Shown here one piece after another: positions 20,508-32,360 of a stretch of DNA of 64,000 nt. Each line of letters begins with the position of its first letter. The stretch's first letter is position 1. The notes beneath the pieces are model-generated. The model saw only the letters and a list, made by a program, of their open reading frames with translations, ran no database searches and had not been told where the DNA came from. The DNA comes from Lytechinus variegatus (taxonomy: Eukaryota; Echinodermata; Echinoidea; Temnopleuroida; Toxopneustidae): positions 37,822,180-37,886,179 of the forward strand of contig NC_054740.1 in assembly GCF_018143015.1 (NCBI RefSeq), written 5' to 3'. Both the position numbers and the translations under genes were made by a program.

Positions 20508-20668
20508 AAAACCACACACACTTTCAAAAACACTCAAAAACTCACCCACTCTCACACACTCTTTGAAAAACTGTCACAAGCTTTCACAAACTGAAAAAAA
20601 AACTCTCACACACTCTCACAAGCTCTCCCAAACACACACTTTCACAAATTCTCACAACCCTAAAATCA
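20508..20668 (+). repeat. CTCTCACAAA minisatellite, left part
   Basis: Imperfect units of about 10-11 bases (CTCTCACACA, CTTTCACAAA, CTCTCCCAAA). The same array continues at 21791-22095 on the other side of a composite repeat. Confidence 0.8.
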
Positions 20669-20670
20669 AA

Positions 20671-21790
20671 ACAAGTAAAGCGCCTCTGGCAGTCTCACCT
20701 GCATCGCGCGATTCAATAAAGCAGTAGTGCTGACTTTGAAAACTACTATAAAATATTTATTCACAAAAAACACCTTTCATATAATGATGCAATACAACGT
20801 TCATTGACAATAACTGACATTTGACCTTGATCATGCGACCCAAGCCTTTTAAGTGATACCTGATTACCCCTATATCGACATTTCATTCACTATATCTATA
20901 AACTTCGAAAGTTATTACAGCAATCTAATAATGACCTCCAAAATGGCCAAAGTTCAATGACCTTAAATGACCTTTGACATTGGTCATGTGACCCGAAACT
21001 CGCATGAGATGTTCAATGATACTTGATTACTCTTATTTACAAGATGTTGATTAAACAAATACCCCCAACATGGCCAAAGTCCATTGACCTTTGACCGTGG
21101 TCATACGACCTGAAATTCGCACAGGATGTTCAGTGGTAATTGATTACGGTTATATCCACATTTTATGAACTAGACCAATAAACTTTTAAAGTTATGATGG
21201 TAATTCAACAAAAGAAAACTTGGCAAAAGTTCATTGACTTTAAATGATCGACCTGTGACCTTGGTCATATGACCTGAAACTCGCTCAGAATGTTACGTGA
21301 TACTTGATTACGGCTATGTGTAAATTTCATGAAACAGATCCATAAAGTTTCAAAGTTATGATGGTAATTCAACAAGTACCCCCAACTTGGCCAAGTTCAT
21401 TGACCGTAAATGACCTTTACCTTTGTGACTTGAAACTCGGGCAGAATGTTCAGTGATACTTGAATACACTTATGCCCAAGTTTCATGAACTAGGTTCATA
21501 TACTTTCAGTTATGCTGTCATTTAAATAAACTTAGCCTTTGGTTAATATTTTGATGTTGATTCCCTCAACATGGTCAAAGTCCATTCACCGTAAATGACT
21601 TTGACCTTAGTCATGTGACCTGAAAATCTGACAGGATATTTAGTACTACTTGATTAACCCTCTGGCAAAGTTTCATGAACTAGGTCCATATACTTTCAGT
21701 TATGCTGTCATTTCAAAAACTTAACCTTCGGTTAAGATTTGGTGTTGACGGCGCCTATAGTCTCACTCTGCTATGCATGTGAGACAAAAA
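20671..21790 (+). mobile_element. DR1-type composite repeat, copy 2
   Basis: Begins CGCCTCTGGCAGTCTCACCT and ends CTATGCATGTGAGACAAAAA, so GTCTCACCTGCAT-type ends are inverted to each other. Inside are about six units of 150-180 bp with TGACCTTTGACC-like, ATGTGACCTGAAACTC and TTTCATGAACTAG phrases. No coding. The family is not named here. Confidence 0.8.
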
Positions 21791-22095
21791 CCTTCAGTCT
21801 CATCAAATATCTCAAACCCGCACACTCTCACAAAATCTTACACACTATCATAGACTCTCACACACTCTCGCAAATTTTCACAAGCTCTCCCAAACTCTAC
21901 TACACTCTAACAACCTCTCACACTCTCAAAACTCACAAACTCTCGCACATCTTTCTCACACCCTCACAAACCTTCACAAACCCTCACAAAACCCTGATAA
22001 ACCCCTTCCAACTCTCACACACAAACACAATTTCACAAACTCTTGCAAGGTCTCGCAAACTCTCACAAAATCTCACGAAAACACGCCCTTACAAA
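21791..22095 (+). repeat. CTCTCACAAA minisatellite, right part
   Basis: Continuation of the array at 20508. The open frame at 21739-22242 is produced by these repeats. Confidence 0.8.
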
Positions 22096-24231
22096 TTCAC
22101 TACACCACTTAATTGCCGCCTGAACTTTTTGGAGATTCAATTTGAATTGGATCAGTCCCAGGCTGCCAGCCGGGAGTCGAGTCTATTTCTATTGCTGCGA
22201 GTCAGTGCAATTCGAGATGCGATTCATTTAAAGTTCAAGTAGTGTAGACTCCAGTTAGACACAGTTCCGAGTCAAATTTGAATCTTTTCACCGCAAGGCT
22301 AAATCAAAAGACAAATCCACCCCCAGAAAAAGGTTGATTTATATAAAAAGAGAAAAATATAATAAAAAAATAGAAAAATATATATCACTGGTATTCACTG
22401 TTATGATCGTTTTTCTTTCTCTTAAAATCCAAACCAACAATTTTTTTTTCTGGAATAGGTTTTGAACTTAAAGCTTTCAACAGTTTCTCAGAAACATACT
22501 GCAGGCACATACTTGGGCTTATAATCATACATACCAGAAAATAATCTGAACTTATCTAGTAGACATTCAAAATATTCACAACAGAGAGCTCGGAGAGGAG
22601 GGGAATAGTCGCCAAAACTCTAGGCAAAATTCGCTTGCATGTTTTGTTTAACTATTCTGTTATGATAAGGTGTTCGGGTCCCTCTCAACCACTCAGCCTC
22701 CAAAACCTATTTACATTTATAATACAATTGCAACGTTTCTGGTGAAAGATTTTGAAATATCGTACAATTTGCAGTTTTGAAAAAAAAGTGTTATGTAGAA
22801 TTCTGTCGTAATACCTGTAAGAATTTATTTCATTCAACAACAACAAAACCCACACACAAAAGAGTTTCATACGGTTTTCTATCAAGGCAGAAAAGATTTA
22901 TCGATCTTGTATCAATCTACAAGTAATATAATTATCCAACATAGAATTCCATTGGAAACTCTTATTAAAATCGTAAAGAAAATGTACGATTTGGCTACTG
23001 TTCAATCTCAAATGATCACGACATTGAATGCATTTATTTTAATCAACCACCGTCGTTAACAAACCGAGGCGAGGAAAGTAATTGTCAAAATAAAAACTAC
23101 CAAATCGGATTGAGATACAATAATGCCACAATGACAGGAAATATACAAATATAATCGGATTTCTGCAATGCAAATAACCGTTGCACATAATAATCTGAAT
23201 TATTACTTCCCGTGAGGTGTTTAAATTATAACTTAACTCCTCGTAATGCTATTTTTACTTTTACTGTTCCTCTTTTTTTTATCAAATCCAGCAATTTTTC
23301 CTTGTAACATATAATGTAGCCTACTTATTTATTTGATGCATAGGAATTAAGTAACACATCATTTCCCATTTCATAATAACTAAAGTGCGTGGGGTTTTTA
23401 TAATCAGTCAAATTTGTTATACTATACCAGAAAGTACTGCCTTTTCCATATACCAACTTCACACAGATACTCACAACCCGTACACACACTTCCTCTCATT
23501 TGTTCCTTCTTGTTTTATTCTTTGTTCTGATTCTGTTTATGTAATTTTTTTATAATGTGCGAGTTATTCATATTTTTTTAATCTATTTCTATAAGTTATA
23601 ATTTCCGACGTTATCATTAAGTTATTAAATGCTAGCTACCGAGTTACCTTCCGATTCATTTTTGTTGTTGATGTTTCTTTTTATGTAATGTTATTTTATA
23701 TATGAGTTATTATTCCTATATTCTGTCTATTCTTTTATCCATTCATCTTATTTTTCTTCGAACGAAATAGTTTTCCCCCAACGATACTGCCAACCTTCAG
23801 ACATCTCGTCTCCCATAAATTTGCAGTTTATTTGTTGGTGTATAGGTCATGCTAATTCATCAACACTCTTCGCTTCACCCAATGCAACTCAATTTATTCA
23901 AATTTCTCTTCTCACTCAAAAGGAGAGAGATCATAGGAATTGAATTTTCACTTGCACTCGTAATGAATAAGTAAAATTCGCCAAAAAAACAATGCAATTT
24001 CGTGAATCAAAATAAACAGACAGGAATGGCTTACAGCTGGAGGAAATGGATACGGAATAGAACGCTATAAAGTTCGGAGCGGAAATGAATTTTCATTGAC
24101 TTTTTTGTGATTCAGTATCAAGTTAGGACTACTTTCCCGCTTGAATGTGAAGGTCTCTGGCTCTCACAGTATAAAACAATTGTTATCCCTACCCCTCTTT
24201 AAACAAGGGGGAGGTAAAACAGGACAAGGGA
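22096..24231 (+). other. Intron, mostly nothing recognised
   Basis: AT-rich. A decayed left end of MITE family A is visible at about 22306-22375 (CAAATCCACCCCCAG, AAAAAGAGAAAAAT). Otherwise no gene, RNA or repeat was recognised. Confidence 0.55.
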
Positions 24232-24288
24232 AATATTCTGAAAATTGATTATATAGTTAATAACTATATGATCGATTTTCAGAATATT
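24232..24288. repeat. 57-bp near-perfect palindrome
   Basis: AATATTCTGAAAATTGATTA is mirrored by the AT(C)GATTTTCAGAATATT side around a TTAATAACTA centre; about two mismatches. Confidence 0.9.
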
Positions 24289-24293
24289 ATATG

Positions 24294-24339
24294 ACGTTGG
24301 AAAGAGCCTGGACATATATGTCCAGGCTCTTTCCAACGT
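24294..24339. repeat. 46-bp perfect palindrome
   Basis: ACGTTGGAAAGAGCCTGGAC followed by ATATAT and the exact reverse complement. No spacer at all. It lies five bases after the previous palindrome. Confidence 0.95.
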
Positions 24340-24822
24340 AAAATCATGGTGTAGTATGCCGCGGTGGCAAGAGACATGCAGCTCGTGGCGGGGAGGAAGA
24401 ATGCTTTTTCATGGTCCAACAGCGTCGGATGATAATTTCAACAGCGTTTTACGTTGTGTGTGTGGGTGTGGGTTAGCTTATACGTGCGATGTTACACACT
24501 CGATTATTAATCTACAAACCGCGCACAAGTACAGACGAAAAGGAGAGGGTCAATGTACCATTCACGTTCCTCGACGGGAGTGACAATCTTATTTCTGTCA
24601 AAGGCATGTGCGTCAGATGGGGGGGGCAGGGTACAAGTGACCCCCTCCCCCCAAAAAAATGAATAAATAAACTAAATAAATAAATATGTAAGGGTGGGGA
24701 CGCACTATGTCATGTCCCCTAATATTTCGAAGTCTTGTATTTCCGTTGTTTTATTTACTGAAAACGTATCTGCATGACAATTCTCTCTAAATGTGTAATA
24801 ATACTAAAACTGCTTATTTCCA

Positions 24823-24972
24823 GGGCGGTGTTTCATCAACATTTTCATCCGACAAGGTGTCAGATTTGACAACTTTTCTTGATTTTGATTGGCTGAGAAG
24901 CAATGTAACTATGGCCTGTCGGATGAAATGGGACTTCGTCCGACAAAGCCTTTCATGAAACGCGAGCTCCCT
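24823..24972. mobile_element. Foldback MITE, family B, copy 1
   Basis: GGGCGGTGTTTCATCAACAT and TTCATCCGACAAGGTGTCAG at the left; CTTCGTCCGACAAAGCC and TTTCATGAAACGCGAGCTCCC at the right. Related copies are at 39338, 51979 and, decayed, about 60375. Confidence 0.8.
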
Positions 24973-24984
24973 AGGTCTGAATAT

Positions 24985-25520
24985 TAAAAATTTCGGGTCG
25001 CGCATCGCGCTCGCAATATATGATTAGCGATATCCTCACGGTTTCCCATAAAGAGTCCTTGAAATTTCCCCTGTTCCGGTCAGAAGGCCTATCATTGATG
25101 TTTTCAGCACTTTGAATGAGCAATTATAATGTTTAATTATATACGTATTACGTTCGCGATTACAAAAGTTAGGCCTACCTAGAATGTCCGGTTTGGGCTT
25201 CTTACTACATTAAAAAGTTCAGCTCGCGCTTCGCGCTCGCATCACTTATAGTGACACCCACATCTTCTTCATGATATTCCTGCATGTTTAACAGTGCGTA
25301 TCATGTTCGCTTTCGGGTCAAATATCATATATTTCATTGAGATATTATTTCTTATCTCAAAACCTTTTCAATTTTTCAAGTAGAAAATAAGCTCGCCCTA
25401 CACGCTCGATCGCATTGATCGTTAAATTCATTACGTATCTATGATATAAAACAATCGAGTTTCAGGTTCGAATACATGAACTTAATTTGAGCTCATGCTT
25501 GGCGCCCACGATATTTATAG
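24985..25520. repeat. Tandem-like repeat with GCTCGCGCTTCGCGCTCGC
   Basis: Four loosely spaced units each carry a version of AGCTCGCGCTTCGCGCTCGC (near 24994, 25219, 25390 and 25490), followed by ATCACTTATAGTGACACCC-like text. Decayed repeat, no coding. Confidence 0.6.
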
Positions 25521-25645
25521 ATTTTACGGAAAATTTTTGTATTTATTGTTTGTTCACATTCATTTCATGTTTCATGTAATCCTTCCTTTTCATTGCCGCC
25601 CCCTCCCCCCCCCCCCCCCCCCTCCTCCCAAACAACTACATGCAG

Positions 25646-25914
25646 GTCGCAGTGACAGTTCAGACGGTTTTACCTCATACACGAACTTACCAAAGCGTGC
25701 CTCCTGTTTCTCGACCGGTACCAACGGGCCGCTCGGCCTTCAGCTTGAAGGCGTGTCATCGGTCTCCACGTATCTACCGTCGGTGTCGGCGACGATGATG
25801 ACAACGCCGCTGAACGTAATCGACGAGTTGGCTTCCGGCGAGCCGTCACCTCCGTTAAACAGGGTTAAGAGACTGTCCACGCCCATTGTGAGTCTGGATG
25901 ACCTCATGGAGTGA
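25646..25914 (+). CDS. Receptor C-terminal tail exon
   Basis: Acceptor TACATGCAG at 25637-25645; two bases GT complete the Gly codon opened at 20297. It reads RSDSSDGFTSYTNLPKRASC and ends LSTPIVSLDDLME before TGA. Rich in Ser and Thr, as expected for a cytoplasmic tail phosphorylated by receptor kinases. The GC-richer codon usage and exact phase match support it. A polypyrimidine run (C-rich, 25600-25625) precedes the acceptor. Other possible role: none seen. Confidence 0.82.
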
Positions 25915-26100
25915 TGGGCATGATATGCAATCGGCAGAGGCGATGATGCCTTTAGGGAATCCAAGGAATATTCGCGCGCCAACAACAGCGTGGCGTCTTT
26001 GGCGCGCATTGAAACCGGAACCTTTTAGATGGGAACGGAATAAGACGTTAGTATCACGCCAATCGATATCGAGACTTAACGAATCATCCGTTCATTGTTT

Positions 26101-26106
26101 ATTAAA
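26101..26106 (+). promoter_or_regulatory. Possible polyadenylation signal ATTAAA
   Basis: First ATTAAA after the receptor stop codon, about 190 bases downstream. A canonical AATAAA lies further on at 26617-26622. Neither is proven. Confidence 0.35.
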
Positions 26107-27284
26107 CCTCTGGTAGGTCCATGATTAATCTATCCGCCCTTTCACACTGTAAAACAATCGTAATTTGAATGTTGATTCCGGTGAAAAATAAGGCTATAGT
26201 GACGAATATTTAGCACGTGTGTAACCCCGGGGTGAAACCGAACTAGAACATGACTAGAATCACGAACGCTAATCACAGTCACGATTACGAAATCAATCAT
26301 CATTAAACACTCAAGATTTACGTGTGAAATACACACAGCTATCGTTGGTTTCCCTTTGAACATAGATGCTAATTTGAACGTATCTATTTTGCGGAGTATT
26401 CAAAGAGGAATTGTTCTCAGTCAGAGGAAGTATTCTTTCATGGTTGTAATGAGAGGAAGTATTCTTTCATGGTTGTATGCACATGTCATTGTCTGCAATG
26501 CACATGTGTTTTGTATTTTCGGAGTAAGTTCTGTTGTTTGAAAGTACGTGCCTGTATGTATTCATGGTAATTATTAGATATAATTTTACTAATGAAGAGA
26601 AAATTGATATAAAATGAATAAAGTCAGACCCTCTTGCTGAGTTACACAGGGGATACCGGGAAGATATGGGACACCTTTTTTCGGGAAATGAATCCTTATA
26701 ACTTCTGACATGTCTGAATAATAATAAGATATGTATCATAAAATTTAGAACTGAAGTTTATATCGTATTTGGTGAAACCCTAACATTATGTTATTTCGTG
26801 TAATTCACAATTTTTGAGAAAAAAAATTGAGGTACGGACAGGACGGAGCACCCCTGGATGATATGGGACATCGAGAAATTTTGGAATTTTATTCACACAT
26901 GCAGAACTTAAGCGTGTTGTGACAATTGGGGCACATTTCTCCCCTCGGCAACAAAAAATGATTAAAAATATATAAATGGCGGCCACTATATCCATCCTGT
27001 CTGTTAACAAGCAGGTTTTTGTTTTTCTCAGAAGATTGCACACCTACATGTACGTACTATAAGTTACCAACTTGCATAATAGAGGATCTACCAGATCTAG
27101 GTTAGATGTGTACATGTACTTGATAATTTCCTTGACAAGAAAAGAAGGTATCAAAAATGGGGAAAGAGGACATTTATTTTTAACTAATTGTGATGGCTAT
27201 TATAGGTCCATGCTATATGGTAACTCGCTGGTTCCTTTATGATGGTATCTCACTGAGCAGCGCATGCTTGCGCCAACTAACGAT

Positions 27285-27752
27285 GCGAATAGACCAGTTC
27301 GTATAGTTACTTCGTGGACAATTTTGGTCAAATGACCTTTCAATTCTTTCATTATGAAAGGCAGATTTCAAAGCAAGATATTACGTAAGCTTGCCTTACA
27401 TAGCATGATGAAGAAATCGAATAGACCAGGTGACTAGAAAAGCACACCAATGAACACTTTATGAAGGTATTTGTTGCATTCTTATTTTGAATGCATATCA
27501 TAGCATGTTGCACAATGTAGTTGGCAAACTGTGAAATAGCAGTCGTTCGTGGACGCATTGTGTTTTTTTTTGTGGATGTAAATGTAAACCACAATTAAAA
27601 AGAATATATGAATAATCAAGACATCAATGTTGGTGCTTATCTCATTAGATTTTAAACCACCATGTCACTGTAGTACAAATGACCTTCCTCTGATCATGCG
27701 TACGATCTTTTGATCATGCGCAGAAAGGAACTACGAACTGGCTTATTTGAAA
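27285..27752. mobile_element. DNA element with AATAGACCAGTTCGTA ends
   Basis: AATAGACCAGTTCGTATAGT at the left pairs with GGAACTACGAACTGGCTTATT at the right in inverted form. About 470 bp, no coding. GACCAG recurs inside at about 27422. Confidence 0.55.
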
Positions 27753-28916
27753 TTTGGCCAAGCGGGGTTCGTACAAGGTCGAAGCAGAGTTCGTAAATGT
27801 TAAGAAATACTTCCTGCAAATTAGTTGCTGCCGTTTGCAAAGCACTGCAGTCTTAAGTCTTTGCAAACTGTCGTAAGACGCCTTGCTCTTTTTTATGAGG
27901 CAATTAGATTACCATGTGATTCCTGAAAGATATAAAAGCGACCCACCGATAAAAAGATGTGTGTCGAATGTTGGCGAACATAATTTGTCCGTTTTTCCGT
28001 TTTCAATGTTGGTGTCCCTTAATTGGTGTACGTTTTACATTTTCATGCTCCTTTTCCTTTAATTTTTTTTATATGTCAATAGTACGTTAGTCTTTGTGTT
28101 TGACCTGAAAAGGAAAATTTCTACTGAAGAAAAGTTGGTTTGACTAAAAGCATAAAAATAAAGAAGAATATCGAGTTTTAATCCGTGACGTTATATGCAA
28201 GCCGGCAGCTATCCAATTTATCATGTTATATAAATTCTATAAATTTTCATCTTTCAATGGAACATGATTAATGAAAATAATTGCTTAGAGAATCTCACGC
28301 AATAATAATAATATAACGAATTTTTACGAAAATAACATTTTGTGGATTTGTATAGGGTTCATCGGGATTTTTTTCTCCATTTACTATGTTATTCAATCAA
28401 AATAAGTTGTTAGGATAAATTTGGCCTTTTAAAAATCGAGCGTTTGTTGAGTCTTTCAGCTGTGTATTGTATTCAGTAGTGGCCAAAATGGAAGCAAAGT
28501 AATTCGCCACATTTTATTTTTAAACAGGCCTACATGTGTACGACAACGAATTCGGAGTTAGTAAAATAAGTGATGAAATTGTTAAATGTACGTGTTTGAT
28601 ATATATGGGTGATGATGTTATTTTATAATTTTAAAAATTACTTTATTTTTCCTACACCGTTAGAAGATTCATTAACTGCTGCAATCTAACTTTATCATAA
28701 AACCAAAGATCTGAAAATTGATTAATGTGAAAAGATTTTTTTGTGTATTAGCCTATAAGGAAAGAGTTTATAAACGATGAATGGTCTCAATGATGAAATT
28801 CTATCTTGCAAAGTTGTATCTTTCCGCGTTTTAATAATACTTCGGCTATAACGTTATTATAATGGTGATGAGGAATGAAAGTATATATTACCCTATCATG
28901 GTGTCAAATTCTAAGT

Positions 28917-29220
28917 ACTACTAATACTAATACTACTCCTATTACTACTGCTGCTACTACTATACTACTACTGCTTCTATACGGCTGCTGCTAATGCTAC
29001 TAGTACTATTCTACAACTACCATTACTGCTACTACTACTACTACTATAATACTATATTTACCACTACTTCTACTACTACTAGTACTACTACTACTTCTAC
29101 TACTACTACTATACTACTACCTCTACCACTACTTCTTCTACTACTACTACTACTACTATTACTATTACTATTACTATTACTACTACTACTACTACTATAC
29201 TACTACCTCTACCACTACTT

Positions 29221-29253
<33 letters not shown>

Positions 29254-29321
29254 TACTACCTCTACCACTGTATACTTCTACTCTTACTACTACTACTACT
29301 ACTACTACTGCCACTATACTA

Positions 29322-29354
<33 letters not shown>

Positions 29355-29360
29355 GTGCTG
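28917..29360 (+). repeat. CTA/CTACTACTA microsatellite, first block
   Basis: Runs of CTACTACTACTA with CTATACTACTAC and CTGCTGCTGCTG interruptions. It creates a Leu/Tyr-rich false reading frame of 153 codons. Confidence 0.95.
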
Positions 29361-29424
29361 CTATACGGGTGCTGCTAGACCTTGACATTTTGTTTACAAA
29401 TCGATCAAATTCATTGCTCCTACT

Positions 29425-29765
29425 ATTAGTATTAAAGGACAGCGCTTTTAACTGATTTTTTTGTGAAAAAAGGTCGAGTCTCCTCTTTCTCTTCCGATTT
29501 CTGATCTGTTGTTTATAGTAGTAGATAGACTCATTTTATTTAAATCATTAACATTTATTTTTTCTTCTATAAGTATTAAAGGACAGCACTTTTAACTCGA
29601 TTTTTGTAAAAAAATTCGAGTCTAGTCTTGCGATTTCTGATCTTTTGTTTGTAGAAGTAGACAGACCTTGACATTTTATTTACATATCAATCAAATGTAT
29701 TGCTCCTATACTAATAGTTATAAAGGACAATGCTTTTTAACTCGAATTTTTGAAAAATTCGAATT
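29425..29765 (+). repeat. About 145-bp tandem repeat, three units
   Basis: Phrases TATTAAAGGACAGCGCTTTT, ATTAAAGGACAGCACTTTT and ATAAAGGACAATGCTTTTT head three units (near 29432, 29574 and 29720). Each is followed by a TCGAGTCT/GATTTCTGATCT block. Lies between two CTA microsatellite blocks. Confidence 0.75.
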
Positions 29766-29874
29766 TTACTACTACTACTACTACAAACTACTACTACTAC
29801 TTATACTAATACTACTACTACCACCACCACCACTACTACCAGAACTACTACTACTACTATACTACTATTACTAT

Positions 29875-29906
<32 letters not shown>

Positions 29907-30035
29907 TACTACTATTACTATTACTACTACTACTACTACTACTACTATACTACTACTACCACTATTACCAGTACTACTAGTACTACTTCTACTACTACTA
30001 CCACTACTACCAGTACTACTACTACTTCTTCATTA
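29766..30035 (+). repeat. CTA microsatellite, second block
   Basis: ACTACTACTA runs with CCACCACCACC and CTATTACTATTACT interruptions. It creates another false frame. Confidence 0.95.
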
Positions 30036-30875
30036 TCATTGGGAAACTGTTCCCCCTCCCCTTTGAAAAGAGTTAACCATCCTGGATCCGCCCCTGGCCA
30101 CTACTACCGAGAATTCTTGACTTCAAGTGGCAGTGATCCCTACCCCTATAGCACCAACCCTGACTTGTACTACCACCACTAAAAACCACAAACACCACCA
30201 CCATTACTACTACTACTACTAAAAAATGGGGCTGGGGGTTTCAGTCCCCCCCCCCCCTCACACTTTTTCCAAAATCTTGTACAAAACGTATAGATTACCA
30301 TCTAATTGTGATTTTTGGCATGGTAACCCCCCCCCCCCAAAAAAAAAAAATCAAAAAACATTCTGAGACACATGTCTAGCACTTGTTGGAAATGAGGTCT
30401 CATCTACCGGCTCAAACTTCAACCAACAAATATTCTTGCTGCCCAAATAAGCATTTTGTTTTAAATACTTTTATTTAGGGCTGTAGTTAAGTTGAATTAT
30501 TAAACATATATCGACTACAAATATTATATATTCGGTGTCTATATGTATTATATTTATATCATGATTGATATTTTTTGTATAAGAAAAAATTGTATATGAT
30601 AAATTATTAAAATTCATTTATTGTAACAAAATGATTCTTGTCAATGACTTCATTTCTTTATATGCTACCTCCACCTCCATTTCCTTACACACAGTCTACA
30701 TATCTGTCTTTCTCTCCGTCTTTTTATTCATCCTTTATCCCCATTTCTATCTCTCTCTCATCTTTTGTCATGTTCCAGATGTTCAAATCAAAAGGTTGTG
30801 CATAACTTTATACAAAGCTTATGAAAACAGTTATTGCACATATATCGATAGCTTAACTCTTTGTTTATACCCACT
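30036..30875. other. Intergenic, simple repeats
   Basis: Holds a fragment TCCTGGATCCGCCCCTGGCCAC (the end of a CAGTGGCGGATCCAGG-type element, 30083-30103), a short ACCACCACCATTACTACT run, two long poly-C runs (30249 and 30327) and AT-rich sequence. No gene seen. Confidence 0.55.
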
Positions 30876-31160
30876 GGCCCGTATTCTGAAGTCAGGTTTA
30901 AAGTTGTGGTTTAAGTATGGGAAGCCAAACGTATCAAATTTTTTATTAAGTTGTATGTTTCTTATGTTTACTGTGCTCTTTCCTGATTCATCGATGGTGA
31001 AGCCAATATTTTCCTAGACAATGATGCATGATTTAAGAGCCAAATGAGCTGAAGTATGATGTCTCTACTGTTAGTGATTTATGTGACAATTGGCTCGCCA
31101 TACTTAAACCACAACTTTAAACCCGAGTCTAAGTTAAACCCGACTTCAGAATACGGGCCA
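30876..31160. mobile_element. Palindromic MITE (GGCCCGTATTCTGAAGTC ends)
   Basis: GGCCCGTATTCTGAAGTCAG and GTTTAAAGTTGTGGTTTAAG are mirrored by CTTAAACCACAACTTTAAAC and GACTTCAGAATACGGGCC. ACT lies on both flanks as a possible 3-base target duplication. A decayed relative lies near 2562-2790. Confidence 0.85.
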
Positions 31161-31509
31161 CTGTCTCATACTGTAATCAATAGTAAATATCCAAATACGA
31201 GATCACAAATACTATTGAGATTTAAGTGCAGCCTCTGTATTTTTCATTACTAATATAGTGTCATAGTAAATAATTATTCATACTTCATATCATTCCCGGG
31301 TACTATTCACACCTCATGGCTTCAGCAAGCTCAGACGAAACCAAAAAAAAAAAGAGGAAAAGGTGATATAAATGTATAAATCCTATGGGCCGTTTCATAA
31401 ATTCTGTTTGTGCGTGATACACGCCTCTATGATGACTGGTAAACAATTTCTTATGCTGAATACTAAATGACCAATGTAGTTGAACAAGAACCCGAGAATA
31501 TGTTCCAGT

Positions 31510-31697
31510 CTTGGGGCCCCGCTTCATAAAGCTGTTCAAAAGTTGAGAGTGACTGTAAGAACGATTGCTGATCCTTTCTTGTGGTAAATGATATTCACCA
31601 TTTAATGTTCATTGACAATTATTTAGCATGTAAAAAGGGTCACCAGTCCTTCTTAAACTTAAGTCACTCTTACCTTAAAAACAGCTTTTCGAAATAC
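31510..31697. mobile_element. Foldback MITE, family C, copy 2
   Basis: CTTCATAAAGCTGTTCAAAA, GAGAGTGACTGTAAGAACGA at the left; TTAAGTCACTCTTACCTTAA, AAACAGCTTTTCGAAA at the right. Same family as 18585-18768. Confidence 0.75.
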
Positions 31698-32360
31698 ATG
31701 TATGTAAATCCTGAAATGACAACAGAAACAGGTGGCAGTTGAGTGCAACAGGTCGGAATAATTGAGACAAGAATAGGTTGGAGGACAACAATTTAAATTT
31801 TATTATTTCAAACACTAAGAATAAAGTGTAACATTGTCATACATACATATAAACTATATTTATAAATAATATTCTTCATTCTTTTAGGTATAGTTTCAAC
31901 TCTTACAACAGTCAAGCTCACATGACGAACCCTTTAATACAAGCTTACTCAGGAGACATGTTCACTTTGCTAAGAATTTTGTTCTGTAGACAAAAAAACA
32001 GTTGACCATGGAGGTAGAATCAGTCATCATGTCTCTTCAAAAATCTAAAGGGTAAATAAGATGTCAACTACAAAAATAGTTGACCTTTTCCTTTTTTGGG
32101 GTATGTACTTTTTAACAGCCTGCGAGCCTCTAGTTTGTCCGACCATGTCCGAAACATGGCTGTGTGCAGGGGGGGGGGCGTCTTTTACTGAAAATTTGGA
32201 CAAAATTCACCATGTGTGCAGAAAATACTTCAATTTCAAATGAAAGAGCGCCCCATGACGACTTGGTCGCTTCATCCCCTGGCCCTCTCTTTCAAATTTC
32301 TTTGAAAACTTTTACGCATCTTGCTGTACAGGAACAGACAACAGCACAGGAGTGAATTAT

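Larger units (their letters stand above)
134..25914 (+). other. Relaxin-family peptide receptor (RXFP/Lgr3-like) gene, 3' part, nine exons
   Basis: Plasma-membrane receptor for relaxin/insulin-like peptides, expected to couple to G proteins and cAMP as in the RXFP1/RXFP2 family. Nine exons are placed: 134-205, 1640-1711, 4621-4692, 5178-5249, 5824-6053, 16634-17086, 18415-18582, 20178-20297 and 25646-25914. The first four are exactly 72 bp with phase-2 borders and each encodes one 24-residue leucine-rich repeat. The rest encode the family signature YAPHVRTC..DGISSFENLL, seven helices (ADLLMG in TM2, ERY after TM3, GNFYG.NGVCFPL in loop 2, NPILY in TM7) and a tail. All introns from TM1 onward are phase 1 and all codons join correctly. 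The start codon, LDLa module and earlier repeats must lie left of the window. Ligand and exact orthology (RXFP1/2 versus invertebrate Lgr3) are not decided here. Family assignment is strong. Confidence 0.93.
25915..28916. other. 3' UTR and intergenic sequence
   Basis: Includes a 29-base tandem duplication (AGAGGAAGTATTCTTTCATG..., 26423-26480) and one foldback element (27285-27752). No gene recognised; all open frames are short and unsupported. Confidence 0.6.

Noticed and set aside
21739-22242. 167-codon open frame
   Set aside because: Made of the CTCTCACAAA minisatellite read in one frame.
24294-24339. MicroRNA precursor or transcription terminator at the 46-bp palindrome
   Set aside because: No loop of the size needed by Drosha/Dicer substrates, and intrinsic terminators are not a feature of animal polymerase II genes.
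24356-24583. 75-codon + strand frame in a GC-richer patch
   Set aside because: No recognisable domain, no splice context, inside an intron of the receptor gene.
28994-30066. Open frames of 153 and 132 codons rich in Leu, Tyr and Thr
   Set aside because: They are translations of CTA and related microsatellites; no start context, no protein resemblance.
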